From Rhabditoides inermis (lineage: Eukaryota > Nematoda > Chromadorea > Rhabditida > Rhabditidae), in contig CAWZYM010000254.1 in assembly GCA_963966185.1 (NCBI GenBank), positions 72,501 through 136,500 of the forward strand: a DNA stretch of 64,000 nucleotides, written 5' to 3'. Positions 49,201-60,400 of this stretch are shown piece after piece (the first letter of the stretch is position 1; each line of letters opens with the position of its first letter). The translations under genes were made by a program, and so were the position numbers. The notes beneath the pieces are model-generated. The model saw nothing but the letters and a program-made list of their open reading frames with translations. It was not told the origin of the DNA and did not search any database.

Positions 49201-51640
49201 AAGCGGACAGTGAGGAGGAGAAGGAGCGGTGGATGCGCGAGGAGCTGGAGCAGGCGATCAAGGAGCGGCTGGCGAACGAGTCGGTCGACCAGCAGCTGCA
49301 GAGGGACCTGGAGGTGCTCAAGCAGCTGCAGTCGGCGCACGAAGCAAGGGTAGATGAAGCGGACGAGGACAGAGAGACTGTGTTGCGCTCGCTGCGCCGG
49401 CTGCAGAGCGAGGGCGAAATGGACCTCGACGGCGCTATAGCCTTCCTTTCTCAGTCCCCGCCCAGTTTCAGTAAGAAGTTGGAGGAAGAGGAAGAGAAGG
49501 ATGTGACACCTCAACCAGAACAACTCATTCCTCCCGTCCCACCCGTGCGTAGGACCAGCCCCCTTCCACCGTCCAAGCCGCACCACCCTCCTGTGGTCGT
49601 CGTCGATGAGTAAGTGTTTGTGTGTTCACTGTCTCTGTCCGATGTCCTTTGTCCATATGTCCGTTTTAGTCTGTGTTCTGTGTTGGCAGAGTTGGATGCG
49701 ATCGGTCCGATTGGCCCCATAGAGACAGCCACAGAGCGCATCGTACGAGCGCTCAAGGAGGTCGATGACGGTGATTTTGTGTTGTTTGTGTTTGTGTTTT
49801 TTGTTCTGTGTTCTAGTTACAATTTCACGCCAAACAAAAGGTCATGGTAAAAAGACGTGTGTTTTGAATCACTCTTCTTGCAGGCTCGCCGTTCCAGCAG
49901 CAGCAGCAGCAGCAGTTTCAGCGCACCGAGACCACCCGCACCAGCAACACCTCGCTCGGCAACGCGAACAACGCACAGTGTGAGGCGCTTTATTGATCTA
50001 GGCATGATCGAATGAGATGTCTCAGATTCTGACGTTTACCTAGGTGCTGATCTCCGTGATCACTTACAAGAACGTAATAGTTTACACAATTGAAAAAAAA
50101 AACTAATCATTTCAGACGGCCAGCAGCAGAAGGGGCAGCTGTCGCAGACGTCGACGGGCGGTCGCGTGCCGTTCTGCGAGGCGTGCAAGCAGCAGATACG
50201 GTACGAGCAACACTAGTTGGAAGACGAAGAGTGGCCAATTTCAGGAATATGCTGTAGACGAAAATACTAGGCAGCCCAAGCTGGACATTTCCGCGAGATT
50301 TCGTCCGATTTCCCTTTATCCGCGCGCACACAATATTTTGCGCTAACCCATTACTGTTGCAATGCGTATCAGGATCAGTGTATAAGCACAACAAAAACAT
50401 TCATTAGCAATGCTTCGCGCTCGTACAATCCTAAAAGAGTTATAACATTGACAGCAGATGCGATAATACAATACGATACGTATATGTTTAACACGCAATT
50501 TGTTGTGTGCAAGTGCGAAGATTAGGGTTACATCTGTAGTGAACAATACAGTGCGGGAGCATAGCGGGGCTCTGGACAGTCAACCATCTTCCTCTCTGCA
50601 GGGGCGCGTTCGTGCTGGCTGCCGGGCAGGCGTGGTGTCCGGAGCACTTTGTGTGCGAGAACGCGCAGTGCGGACGCCGCCTGCTCGAGTGCGGATTCGT
50701 CGAGGAGGCTGGACGGTAAGATATTTCATCTGACATGAGCGGACGATACGATAAAAGGGGGACAAAGGAGCTCCGCTCCTTTGTCCCCCTTTTATCGTCC
50801 GGGTAGATCATTCTTCGTGTTGTTCACAGTGACCCATCGTCCCATTACTAACCTCGCCATACAATTTGTTGTAATTATCAAAAAGCAACGTTTCGATGTT
50901 TCGCAACGTTCACGAGTTCACGTGCCTTGCAAATCAGTATTTAAAGCATGTTCTGTGTTGGCAGAGTTGGAGGCAATCGGTAAAAAATACGATTTGCAGC
51001 AAGTACTGTGAGGGCTGTTTCGAGCGGCACATCGCGCCGCGCTGCGCCAAGTGCAGCAATGCCATCGTATCGGTGAGTGTCCATTTTTTTCTCTTTCGTT
51101 TTCCTTTTCTCTCTCTTTTCCTTTCTCTCTCTCTTCCTTTCTCTCTCTCTTCCTCCCCCTCCCTCCATCCCTCTCTCCCCCTCCCTCTCCTTCTCACCCT
51201 CTGCCTTGCAGGACTGTCTGAACGCCCTGCAGAAGAAGTGGCACCCCGGCTGTTTCACCTGTGCGCACTGCGCCAAGCCGTTCGGCAACGCCGCTTTCTA
51301 CCTCGAACAGGGACTGCCCTACTGCGAGAAGGGTACGCCACTTCACTTACATCAGTTCACATTTGCACAATGCCTAAATCAAGACAAAAATAGTTTTTTC
51401 CCACAGTTTTTTTGTTTTGTTTTCCAAGACAACAAATCGCCACAAACATCAACGGTTGAAAAATTTGTAGAGACCGTTATGCAATCTCTCCATACTATTA
51501 CATTGTTTTCAGATTGGAACGCGCTGTTCACTACCAAGTGCGTGTCGTGTCGGTTCCCGATCGAGGCGGGCGATCGGTGGGTCGAGGCACTCGGACAGGC
51601 ATACCACTCAAACTGCTTCTGCTGCTCGGTGAGTTCCCCC

Positions 51641-51703
<63 letters not shown>

Positions 51704-51797
51704 CTCTAATCCCTTAAATCAGCGCTGCAACTGCAACCTGGAGGGCGAGAGTTTCTATGCGAAGAACGGACAGCCGTTCTGTAAGCAGCACGCCTGA
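34423..51797 (+). CDS. alp-1: ALP/Enigma PDZ-LIM protein
   Basis: Muscle Z-disc/dense-body scaffold family that links alpha-actinin to signalling proteins. Exons by eye: 34423-34524, 35598-35664, 35819-35897, 36940-37048, 37203-37357, 41265-41347, 41396-41465, 44441-44544, 46316-46406, 47186-47255, 47452-47567, 47898-47982, 48061-48145, 48234-49609, 49670-49770, 49884-49979, 50116-50200, 50602-50715, 51000-51072, 51212-51332, 51513-51628 and 51723-51797. Exons 1-4 give a PDZ domain (SWGFGCTEGD...IVNVVGGSLADRAGLRNGD). Exon 5 has a ZASP-like motif (QYNSPLGLYSASNAVEQYN). Exons 7-9 form LIM1 (CYVCGRAIL...CLSCATC...FYCDVH). Exons 17-22 form LIM2-4 (CEACKQQI; RCAKCSNAI; CVSCRFPI...CKQHA). The 1.4-kb exon 14 encodes a Pro/Glu-rich, partly coiled-coil linker. 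PDZ plus four LIM matches the long nematode isoform. Alternative isoforms are expected but not shown by the sequence. Confidence 0.93.
34925..34976. repeat. (GA)n microsatellite
   Basis: About 52 bp of GA in alp-1 intron 1; here the purine strand is the sense strand. Confidence 0.95.
37810..37850. repeat. (CT)n microsatellite
   Basis: CT run in the long alp-1 intron 5. Confidence 0.95.
38664..41063 (-). CDS. nested secreted helical protein, possibly SXP/RAL-2 (DUF148)-like
   Basis: Lies antisense within alp-1 intron 5. Exons: 41063-about 41000 (signal peptide MFWLCVVVLFSVAASSD), 40950-40873, 40830-40755, 40706-40635, 40376-40281, 40197-40117, 40076-about 39972, 39124-about 38999 and 38888-38664. 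The mature part is helical: QELRKTAQDVLGMTDAQTER, DKMMKEFIATLPQDVQARVE, LSPEAQAVAKEIDSVFERKD and LNTLSPDDADQLEGILEEV. It ends in an acidic Ser tail (STESDESSEESDESESEEKK). The helical layout resembles the DUF148/SXP-RAL-2 nematode secreted family, but key residues were not checked. Exon 7 seems to use a GC donor (AAG|GCGAGT). The following acceptor lies at a transposon terminus. Confidence 0.6.
39127..39799 (-). mobile_element. TIR/tRNA-like element, copy 5, itself interrupted
   Basis: Inverted copy with its TTAA end at 39127-39130 (TTAAAGATACAGTGGCGACT). The reversed B-box block (GACTCGAACCGGCGAGG) is at about 39207. It resumes after a second MITE (39474-39750) and ends near GTCAAAATAAGTCGACAGTA. 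It sits in an intron of the nested secreted-protein gene. Confidence 0.75.
39474..39750. mobile_element. MITE with perfect TTAAAGAAGAACTCCGGGG ends
   Basis: 277 bp, bounded by TTAA on both sides, with perfect terminal inverted repeats of at least 20 bp (TTAAAGAAGAACTCCGGGGA and its mirror). Non-coding. It is nested inside the TIR/tRNA-like element copy 5. Confidence 0.85.
40230..40261. repeat. (GA)n microsatellite
   Basis: Within the short intron 40280-40198 of the nested minus-strand gene, so the sense strand reads (CT)n just before the acceptor. Confidence 0.95.
41466..44440. other. alp-1 intron 7; contains inverted-repeat hairpins, no gene seen
   Basis: A tRNA-like segment (TTGTGGTTAGCAATGCGCCC...GTTCGAGTTCGACTCC) lies at about 41905-41970. 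An inverted pair runs at 42095-42165 and 42258-42345. No splice-supported coding segment was found on either strand. Confidence 0.5.
42095..42345. repeat. hairpin MITE
   Basis: Left arm AGAGTTTGTGTT..CGACGTAATGCAACAAAA..ATGCATTATTCTA, right arm its mirror (TAGAATAATGCATGAGATTT TGTTGC split by minor changes). Related fragments (GAGTTTGTGTTAACA) recur near 42670. Confidence 0.65.
44545..46315. other. alp-1 intron 8; no nested gene seen
   Basis: AT-rich. A repeated block with ATGACGTCAT followed by TTTGATCTAGCCGC occurs at about 45072-45104 and 45229-45258. Other short frames lack splice or family support. Confidence 0.5.
50750..50796. repeat. perfect 22-bp inverted repeat with 3-nt loop
   Basis: GATAAAAGGGGGACAAAGGA-GC is followed by TCC and then its exact reverse complement. 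It lies in the intron after alp-1 exon 18, 34 bp past the donor. Transcribed, it would form a stable hairpin on either strand. Confidence 0.9.
51107..51195. repeat. CT-rich tract before a LIM3 exon
   Basis: Pyrimidine-rich (CTCTCTTCCTTT, CTCCCCCTCCCT) stretch occupying most of the intron before exon 51212. Confidence 0.85.
51639..51701. repeat. (CT)n microsatellite before the last alp-1 exon
   Basis: About 60 bp of CT fills the last alp-1 intron, ending about 20 bp from the acceptor at 51722. Confidence 0.95.
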
Positions 51798-52107
51798 TCG
51801 AATGATCTACCCGCAATGATCTACCAGCCCCGCCCCCTTTGTCCCCGCCTCCTCTATTATCTCGCGCTCAGATAACATCCCGCATTAACCGCTAGGCTAG
51901 AGACTCACTAACACCGTACGCATCAAAATTGAGACTTCATTTTGGAGGAAAAAGGTTCTACGCACACATCAAAACATATGCCTTACTTGTTTTAAAATCG
52001 CGTAATAATCGTGTTTCATTCACCGCATCTTGAAAAATTGTTCAATAGAGATATAAAGTATTTTATTTTCACATTGTTTTCAATAACTAAAATCATCGAT
52101 AATGTAT
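51798..52107. other. convergent 3' region of alp-1 and the next gene
   Basis: Short tail-to-tail intergenic region (about 310 bp) that must hold both 3' UTRs. ATATAAAG/AATAGA-like A-rich stretches are present, but no exact AATAAA was assigned to either gene. Confidence 0.4.
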
Positions 52108-53069
52108 TCAGAAGAACTGTGCGAGGTATCGATTGACACACGTGGGGTTCTCGTGGTTAATGAAGAACACTCGAAGGTGACCAACCTGCAATATGAAAAC
52201 TAGTAAGAACTCGTACACTAATAAAATGAGGCAATCATGTAACAATAATGTTATATGGTAAAAGAAGCGCCCGGGACGGGGACCGAACTTTAGTGAAACG
52301 AAGACAGGTGAACAGATCGACTGACGTTCTCGACGCGATGCCAGGAGTAGCGGTGGTCGCGGAGCATCCGATGGAAGAAGTCGCGCGTCTTCTCCAGCTT
52401 CCTACTGTCCGGGTCGTGGATCTGAACAACTGTTGCATTTCAGGACCAGGAGTCCAGACTCGCCTCCATGTTGAACTGGCAGATGGTGATGTCGTTCCGC
52501 TCAAATTCTCCACCACGAGAGAAGAACGGGAACATTCCTGAACATGCGGTCAGTCTTTTCGAAACCATTTCCGAAGTGTTTCGAAATGATATCAAGACAA
52601 TTCAAAGTGTTGGGTTTATCTGAAACAAATCAGACTAAATTAGTCAAAATGACTTCATTCATTTTTACCCACAAATACATTGTTGATGACTTCCTCACCA
52701 TACTCTGCGTGCTCCGCGTCGATGATGATCGCATCGTAGAAGGACTGCCGCACGAACTTCGTCATGAACGTGATGATGTCAATGTGCAGCATCGGACGCT
52801 TCGTGTACGCATCACCTGGACTCGCAAATGATTGACCGTTCGGCATACTGTAGAAGTGTTGGACGACATATTTTTATGGAAAATGTTGAGCTTCTGAATA
52901 TAGTTGTCTTCATATACATAATAGCGACATGAGACAGAATAGGAGAGAGTTTTTTCTCACTGGATCAACCAACCTGGACCTGGATCAACCAAGTGGCAGC
53001 GTACGAGTACGAGTGCAAAGAGAGAAAGGGAGAAAGGGAGTTGAAGAGAGAAGGAGAAAGAGAGGGGGA

Positions 53070-53108
<39 letters not shown>

Positions 53109-54040
53109 GCGTACCAATGAGCACATCCGCCTCGCTGACCCCGCACTCGCCGCCGACGGCGACCGGATAGAACGGGCCGATCTTCTCGTACATCTCCTGG
53201 TTGATCTCTATGATCGGATCCGCCCCGTAGAAGCGAGTTCCAATGGGGAGACGCTGCGATCAACTTGCATCACAGTTCAAGGAAAAAAGAGGTAAGCATA
53301 CCTCCTGCAACGCAGTCTCCACCCTAGTGTCGTGTCCGACGCCCAGTGACACAATGTGTCCGGCCACCTGTGAACATGACTGTATGGCTGTCAAGATCAC
53401 CACCACCCACCGGCTCCCGTGGCATCACGTGGTACTTGACCTCGTCGCTGTTCTCCAGCTCTGTCATGTTGACGGCGGCTATCGTCTTGTCGCACGTGGC
53501 GCTAATCGACTCCATCTCTGACCATGTCTGTAACATACCGGTCAGTCTCTTCAAAACGCTTTGTCTGTAACATACCGGTCAGTCTCTTCAAAACGCAAAA
53601 CACAACAAAACAGCGTGTTTCGAAGCCGTTTCGAAGGGGCTGTTTCGAAGAGAGCAGTGTGTAGAAGTGTATATGTGTGTATGTAGTGGTGTATATTGTA
53701 TATTGTATAGTGATGTTTACTTTGTTCATTGTGTATATCACTCACGCTCTTTGCATCGTCTCCCACGATGGATAAATGATCAATTATGCACTCGCGCCAT
53801 TCGCCGAAAGCCGCTGTCACCTGCAAATTAAGATTCATATGATACTTCTTATTTATTTATTTCGTATCGTACTTCTATGTACTTTTGGCTCTACTTCTTG
53901 CACACCTATGATTTGTGCAATGTATAATTAAAAAGCAGAAGATGTATCTGTATGCTATGTATGTCTTGCACATTTACCTTCGCATTTACACGTCCATCCT
54001 GGCCTGTGGTTTCAAGTGTGAAAGTGAACATGAAATACAG
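52108..54040 (-). CDS. FkbM-type methyltransferase-like protein (nematode family)
   Basis: Minus-strand exons: about 53998-53972 (candidate), 53820-53746, 53527-53411, 53367-53302, 53253-53115, 52815-52669, 52537-52464, 52421-52326 and 52185-52108. Reading phases agree from 53820 onward. Motifs in order: VTAAFGEWRECIIDH, KYHVMPREPVAGHIVSLGVG (SAM-binding glycine-rich LGVG, about residue 70 of the visible part), FYGADPIIEINQEMYEKIGP, FYPVAVGG, YDAIIIDAEHAEYGE, ICQFNMEIHDP and a C-terminus RVFFINHENPTC. The [LI]-D-[AI]-E-x-A-E-Y and CQ-x-N-x-E-I-H blocks match the FkbM-domain proteins expanded in nematodes. The substrate is unknown. The intron after FNME uses GC-AG (GAG|GCGAGT). The N-terminus, possibly with a signal anchor near 54200, was not resolved. 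Confidence 0.75.
53073..53105. repeat. (GA)n microsatellite
   Basis: GA run in the intron after exon 53253-53115 of the minus-strand gene, reading (CT)n in the sense direction. Confidence 0.95.
53527..53600. repeat. tandem duplication of a splice-acceptor region
   Basis: CTGTAACATACCGGTCAGTC followed by TCTTCAAAACGC appears twice in tandem (about 53528-53560 and 53569-53600). On the sense (minus) strand this duplicates the TATGTTACAG acceptor of the exon at 53527. Confidence 0.85.
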
Positions 54041-54440
54041 TGTTCCGAGAGTAATCTGAAGTCAAGCAACTCAATGAATAGAAGAAGAAATCACTTACGA
54101 CAGTTATATAAAGATTAACAACAAGTGGGCGATGTGGTCGGTGCGTGCCAAGAGTGGACAAAAATGCAAATTCAGACATTTGCGAGGCGTACTCAACAGC
54201 AATACCCAACCAACTGTGCAAATTGCGAGAGGTGTCAATTTATATGTGCGCCAAGAGACGCCGAGATGGTTCGCGCCGATAGAGCGAATTCGAAAGGTAC
54301 ATAAGAGGCTTTTTAGGTGCAAATAAGAATAATGACCACATTTCCTATAATGCCTTCGGTGAATGAGAATAGTCTTCATTTTCATGAAATATTTATTAGA
54401 ACCGATGTATTAGTTGAACAATCAAAATGTTTTACAAAAA

Positions 54441-57400
54441 CTATTTGTTGAGAAGAGCCAGAGCGAGAGAGACAAATACAGTCATGCCGCTTGACAGCTG
54501 AAAAAAATGTGGTGATTTTCAGAAAACGAAATGAAAACTTACAGAAGTGGTTATGGGCGGAGTCGTTGTGGTGACCACAGGAAGCGGTCCGTCGCCCGTT
54601 TGCTGAAACATATTTACTTAAAGAACGATTCACTCTTCAGTCAGATGCAGATCAGTCACTATACATAATATAGGCATTTAAGAGGCACTCTCTCCGCGTC
54701 TTTGACAGAAAGAGAAGACTTTCTGTTTGCAAACTCACCTGGTACTGCGCGAACAGCGGCTGTCGCTGTATCTGTGGCAGGGAGGTGTTGTAGTTGTGGG
54801 CTCGCAGGAAGTTGGTGATCATCTGCAGGGCGGGACCGGCGCGGTCCACTGGCACCATGTGACCCGCGCCCTGAATGCGTTTTTTTGTTGAAAAAAAACA
54901 TTTGTCTCATCACTAGGTCACTAGGAATGACAAAATCACTGCACATTAGCTAACGTGCTAACATGCCTTCTCGATTTCCTAGCAATTATCCCTCTTCTCA
55001 CCTTCACAGTCAACAAATCGATCGTCACGCTCTTTCCGGCGAACTGTTTGATGTATCCGGCAATCGTTTGTCCGTACTCCCAGTGCGTGCGCTCCGCCTG
55101 TAAACGATTATTGATTTGTACAGGACTGTTCATTTCGCACGGATACACCGGGTTCCGAGAAACTTCTGTGACGGTCTCGCTGCGCACGGATGAACAGTAT
55201 TGCATTTAAAAACAACACAACTTACAATCGGCTTCATGTTGTTGGCTGCTGTGAGTGCCTCGGTGAACCACTCTGCCTCGAACATGGAACACGCCGTGTC
55301 CACATCGCCGTTGTATAGCAGGATCCTAGGGTTCATGAACAACCCTATTTGTGTCCATCTTACTTGAGTAGGTATCCCGAGTCGATGATGTCTTGGAAGA
55401 CTGGTGTCGTGTCATTGTACTCCTTCACGTAGTTGTCGGCGACTGAGTCACTAAATTTGATTGAAATAATGCCACAAACACAACATATTTCGAAGTTCAA
55501 AATCTCTCATTTGAGGTTCGTTTCGAAACTCCAGAAAATCACGAACTAATGTGTTTATTTTCATGAGCCGGAGATATGCTATACCTTGTCTTCTTGAATG
55601 GACTTCGCTTGGTAGCGCTTGATTTGATCACATATAGCGCTCGGTTTGATCACATATTGCGAAATGCGATACTGGAAAAATGTTGAACTCGAATGAATTG
55701 ATTTGACGCACCTGCATATCTGCCACGGCTGCACAAAGTCGGGAACGTTGAGCGCGGCGCGCACGTGTGTCTGGTTGAGGTAGCTGGTCACGGCGTTCGT
55801 CATGTAGCACTGCAGACCCCCGGTGGAGGTCGTGTCCAGGTTGTCCAGGTGGCTCTGAACGCCGAGGGCTTCTATTGGTATTGGGTATGTGTTGCCGTCC
55901 AATATCCACTATGATCAAATGTGTTGCTGTCCAAAATACTGGAGCACGTGTGAAAATCAATGTAGACGTTTGTGTTATTGTGTTTCAGTTCGATACGATC
56001 ATGCACATTTTATCTCACCACTTGCGTTGCGTACGTGTCACGCAGATTCATGGGCCGGCTGGAAGCGACACGCGCGTTCGACTCCATTCGCTGCGCTGAC
56101 ATCATCTGTCCGAACGAGTAGACCTCGTTCGCATAGCATGACTGGTACATGTTGTACACGTCGTCCCTGAAACATGCTATGTACACACGGTGGGAGATGA
56201 GTATAGCTTGTTGTTTGATACAGATAGCCAAGGGTCCGCTTAATCTTTGACGCATTGTACATTTTCTGTTGTGTTACTGTTCCTCTAATCTCTGTTGGCA
56301 GATGAACAAGACTATCATATCCTCGAGGTTCAATACACACTCACTGTGAGTTCCAGACGCGGTCGAACGCGAGCGATGCGACGAGTTTTCCACATTCCTG
56401 CAACTTGTAAAAATGCATTATATAGAAGAACGCAACAAAAAGGAAGATACAGACAAGAGAAAGCAAGATCGTTTTAGTCGTTTTAGGTGTGAAACGATAT
56501 GTTGCAAAGTTGTATGTCTGCGCTGACATCGTTGGGGTTCTTAGCGGCCACGTTTCCCTGGCTGTCGACAGTGACGAACTGGTCGTAGTCGCACTGCAGG
56601 AACGTCACGTTGTCGCTCGAGCAGCACTGCTTCAGCCGCTCCCAAGTGCTGCAATTTTTTCGTTGACATCTCATTAATTAGAAAAAACACGTCTCAAACT
56701 AGCGGAACATCTACTCGAATCTGACTTCGTAAATTCGAAACACGACAAAACACTGTTTCGAAGAGACTGACCACGTTTCCCGATAAATTATCTGGTACGT
56801 TCAGTTGTTTAGTAACAGGCGATCGTTGACGTCTACAAGTGTGATCACGTACATACCTCATCTCGTAGCGCCCGTGGAAGTACATGAAGTCGGGCAGCGA
56901 GCGGATGTCTTGGAGCACTGACACCATGCCGTTGCCGATGGAGATTCCCTTGAGATTCAATCGTAGAGTGTTGGCTTGGATCTGCTGGATAAGGAGGCGC
57001 GTGAGGGTGGGCACGTACACTCCCGCGTACGACTCGCCTAGGTGGTACAAACGGTGAGAAAAACACATGTATTGACAAGTCACCAGACACGTAGAAGTCG
57101 TTTTTGCGGAATCCCTCGTACTCGTTGAAGAAGTCGGCTAGAGCGAGAGCAGTGTCCGCAGCGGTCTGAAATCGGCATGAATTTTCTTTTAATAAACATT
57201 GCTAATTTTTCTTCAATTCTACATGTCTCTAACAAACCTTTTTATCATTCCACACTGTATCGTTGCTGACAGCCGGGTCCTTGTACGAAAATCCCACTTG
57301 TCGCGGCGAATCAAGGAAAATGATGTTGGCATACTTAACACGTTTCTTGAGTTTGTGAGCAGAAAGTCATGTTGTGAGAGCTCCGTAGTAGAACCCATAA

Positions 57401-60400
57401 AGTACTCAAGTTCAATTTCAAGTATCCAGTGGTCAAATGGTCGACTGTATACTTAAACTTGAGTGCAACCCACCTTATTCCACGAGTACACGTTCTCAAA
57501 CAGGGTCTTCCCGTCGGGATTGGGATAGAACGGTCCTAGCTCCATGAGAACTCCGCCCATCGAGGAGCACCCGGGACCGCCGTTCAGCCACAGAATGACG
57601 GGATCCGACGAGGGAGAGTTCTGCGACTCCACGAACCTCAATGAGTGGGTTGATATATTTTAGAATCTAAGGTTCACATCATTACTATGTCTGCACAGAA
57701 AGACGTGATTTAGGCGTGAAACATACCAGTAGTGCATGTAGTTTCCCTCGGATGCCTTGAGATAGCCAGAGTGTTGATGGAACTGCGGCTGGAATGTCAC
57801 TCCGGGAAGCGAGAAGATCATGTCGGCTTTTCGGCGAGGAACTGGACACGTGTTATGCATACTTTGTTCTTTATCAGTCTCATTTGACCTACCGTGATCA
57901 GTTACCGGCTGGTACGGTTTCAGCAGCGGCTGTCTATCAAATGTCATGGTTGACTTATGGCTGTAGTCAGCGCCATCGAGGAAGTTGCTGATCATCTGCA
58001 GCGCTGGTCCGGGACGGTCGGTAGGGACAAAGTGGCCAGCGCCCTAAACACAAATGCATGAACTTATATTACTCACTGCCGTGTAGTCGGTTCACCTTCA
58101 CAGTGATCAGATCAAGCTGGAACGTCTTTCCGGCGTTAAAGCGCTTCGAGTAGCCACCGATTTGCGGGTTAAATCTGAACAGCATCGTTAAAAAGTGGAC
58201 AAATGAAAAGAGATGAACGCTCACCCAGTTTGTGTATAGTTCCAAGGAGCTCGCAGAGAAGCAGGCCACTGGTGGCTCGCAGCGAGTGCCTCCACAAACC
58301 ACTCATCTCCCAAGAACTGACACGCCATGTCCACGTCGCCGTTATAGATCAACACGTGAAGGGGGTAGTCTGAACAGGTTCGAATAGGGCAATCACTTCA
58401 ACACTCACTGGAGGCAATGATCGACTCGAACACTGCTGTGGTGTCGTTGTGCTGCTGAATGTAGGCAGCGTTGATGTCCAGGCTGAAACAATTCATCTCA
58501 TCTCTTTTTCCTCCCAATGACATACTTGCAGTCGACCCATGCACTCAGTTCGTCCGCCACGTGCAGTGCCTTCTTCACATCGTCGCGATTCATATACGCG
58601 GTCACAGCTTCGCCCTGTCAGTACATATGCTTTTCACTCTCGGAATACAATCCTCACATCATAGCAGGCGTAGCCTCCTTGCGCGTCCGTCGAGTCATAG
58701 TTGATCTTGGCAGCCTGATCGATGAACGGGTAGGCATTGTGAAGCAGTCGCGGATCATCCGATCTCTTTGCGCGTACATTCGCTCCAGTCGGCGGCTGCG
58801 TGTAGCAATCTTGAAAAGTGTTGTACACGTCGTTGCTGAAAACAGTCATCACTCTATGGCGACAGGTTGCATTGACTCACTCGGTCAACCACACGTCGTT
58901 GTATGCCTGCTGCACCACTTTCTGTCCGCACATTGCAGCCATAGAGCCGTCCGTGTGTTTGGGAGTGGGGTTTCCATGATTGTCAAACTGAACGTAGTCG
59001 ACCCAGTTGCAATAGGTCTGCGGGACGCTTCCATTCACAGCCGAGCCGCAACACTGCGACATGTCGTTCCACTGTCTAATGGATGAAATGATTGTAAGGA
59101 GTGATGATGAGACGTTACTCACTCCAATCCATGCATACCGCGGAAATACATCAATGAGACGGCCGAGTTCAGCTGTTGCAGCTGGGAGAGCATCCCGTTT
59201 CCGATCGACACTCCTTTCAGGTTTACGTACGACATTGAACCGTCCTGAAATGAAATTGATGGTACTGTTTCAAAGTATTGTTTCACCTGGATCTTTTTTA
59301 TGAGAGCGTCGGTGAGCGTGGGCACGTAGACACCGCCGTATGACTCTCCTATACAATCATACTTTCAATGTTCAAATCAAGCTTGAAAGTGACAACGCAC
59401 CTGCAATGTAGAACGGCCGTTTCTGCAGCTCCGAGAAGCGTTTGAAGAAACTTTCGATTGCGAGAAGCAGGTCAGCAACTGTCTGAAACAGTGGTTTGTT
59501 CTCGTGTGAAAAATGTAGCCTCACCTTGTCATCGTTCCACGTGTCATCCGGAGGCGCACTGCCGTCGCGATACGAATAGCCCACGCCTCTCGGCGAGTCC
59601 ATGAACACCAAGTTGGCTCGCTAAACCCGGTTGGTTAATATCGTTTACTTTTCATTCTATACGTTTTTTAGAAATGGAAAATTCTTCTTTTTTTTGAAGT
59701 TGAAAGCTACCTTGTTCCACGAGTACACGTTCTCGTAGAGCGTCGCGCCGTCGTTGTTCACGTGGAACGGACCGATCTCCTCCAAAAGACCTGAAAACAG
59801 CGTTTCCAAGCTTCCGATGTTCACTCACCTCCAGTCGACGTGCATCCCGGTCCTCCGTTCATCCACATGACAACCGGGTCGGTCGAGGGACTACGCTGCG
59901 ACTCCACGTACCAGTAGTGCAGGTGGTTGCCGGTCGTCGCCGACAGATATCCCGCGTACATGTCGAATGTGTAATTGAACGTGACGCCCGGCATCTCCGG
60001 CACCTTGTCCGCCTGCCTGCTGCCGAGTACGGAAGAGGCTGCGGTAGCCGCTGCCCTCTTGGATCGCGTGTTCTTCATGGTCTTCTTGAATACTCGTCGA
60101 GACACACCGTGCGATGTGGTTGCAGCAATCTCGGCAGCCACCTCGTAATGCTTGTTCAGCTTCGTTCTATGCAAGTCGTATGACAGCGGGTTGCTGTAGT
60201 CCTGCCCGCGAACGAAGTTTGCGATCATCTGCAGTGCAGGTCCAGGCCGGTCGGTTGGCACGAAATGGCCCGCTCCCTTCACCGTCAACAGATCAATAGT
60301 GCCACTCGCGAACGCAAACTGCTGAGCGTATCCTGCGATTTGAGAGCGGAATCGCCAGGCGTCGCGAATCTTGGAAGCGCTCATTGCTTGTCGTTTCGCG

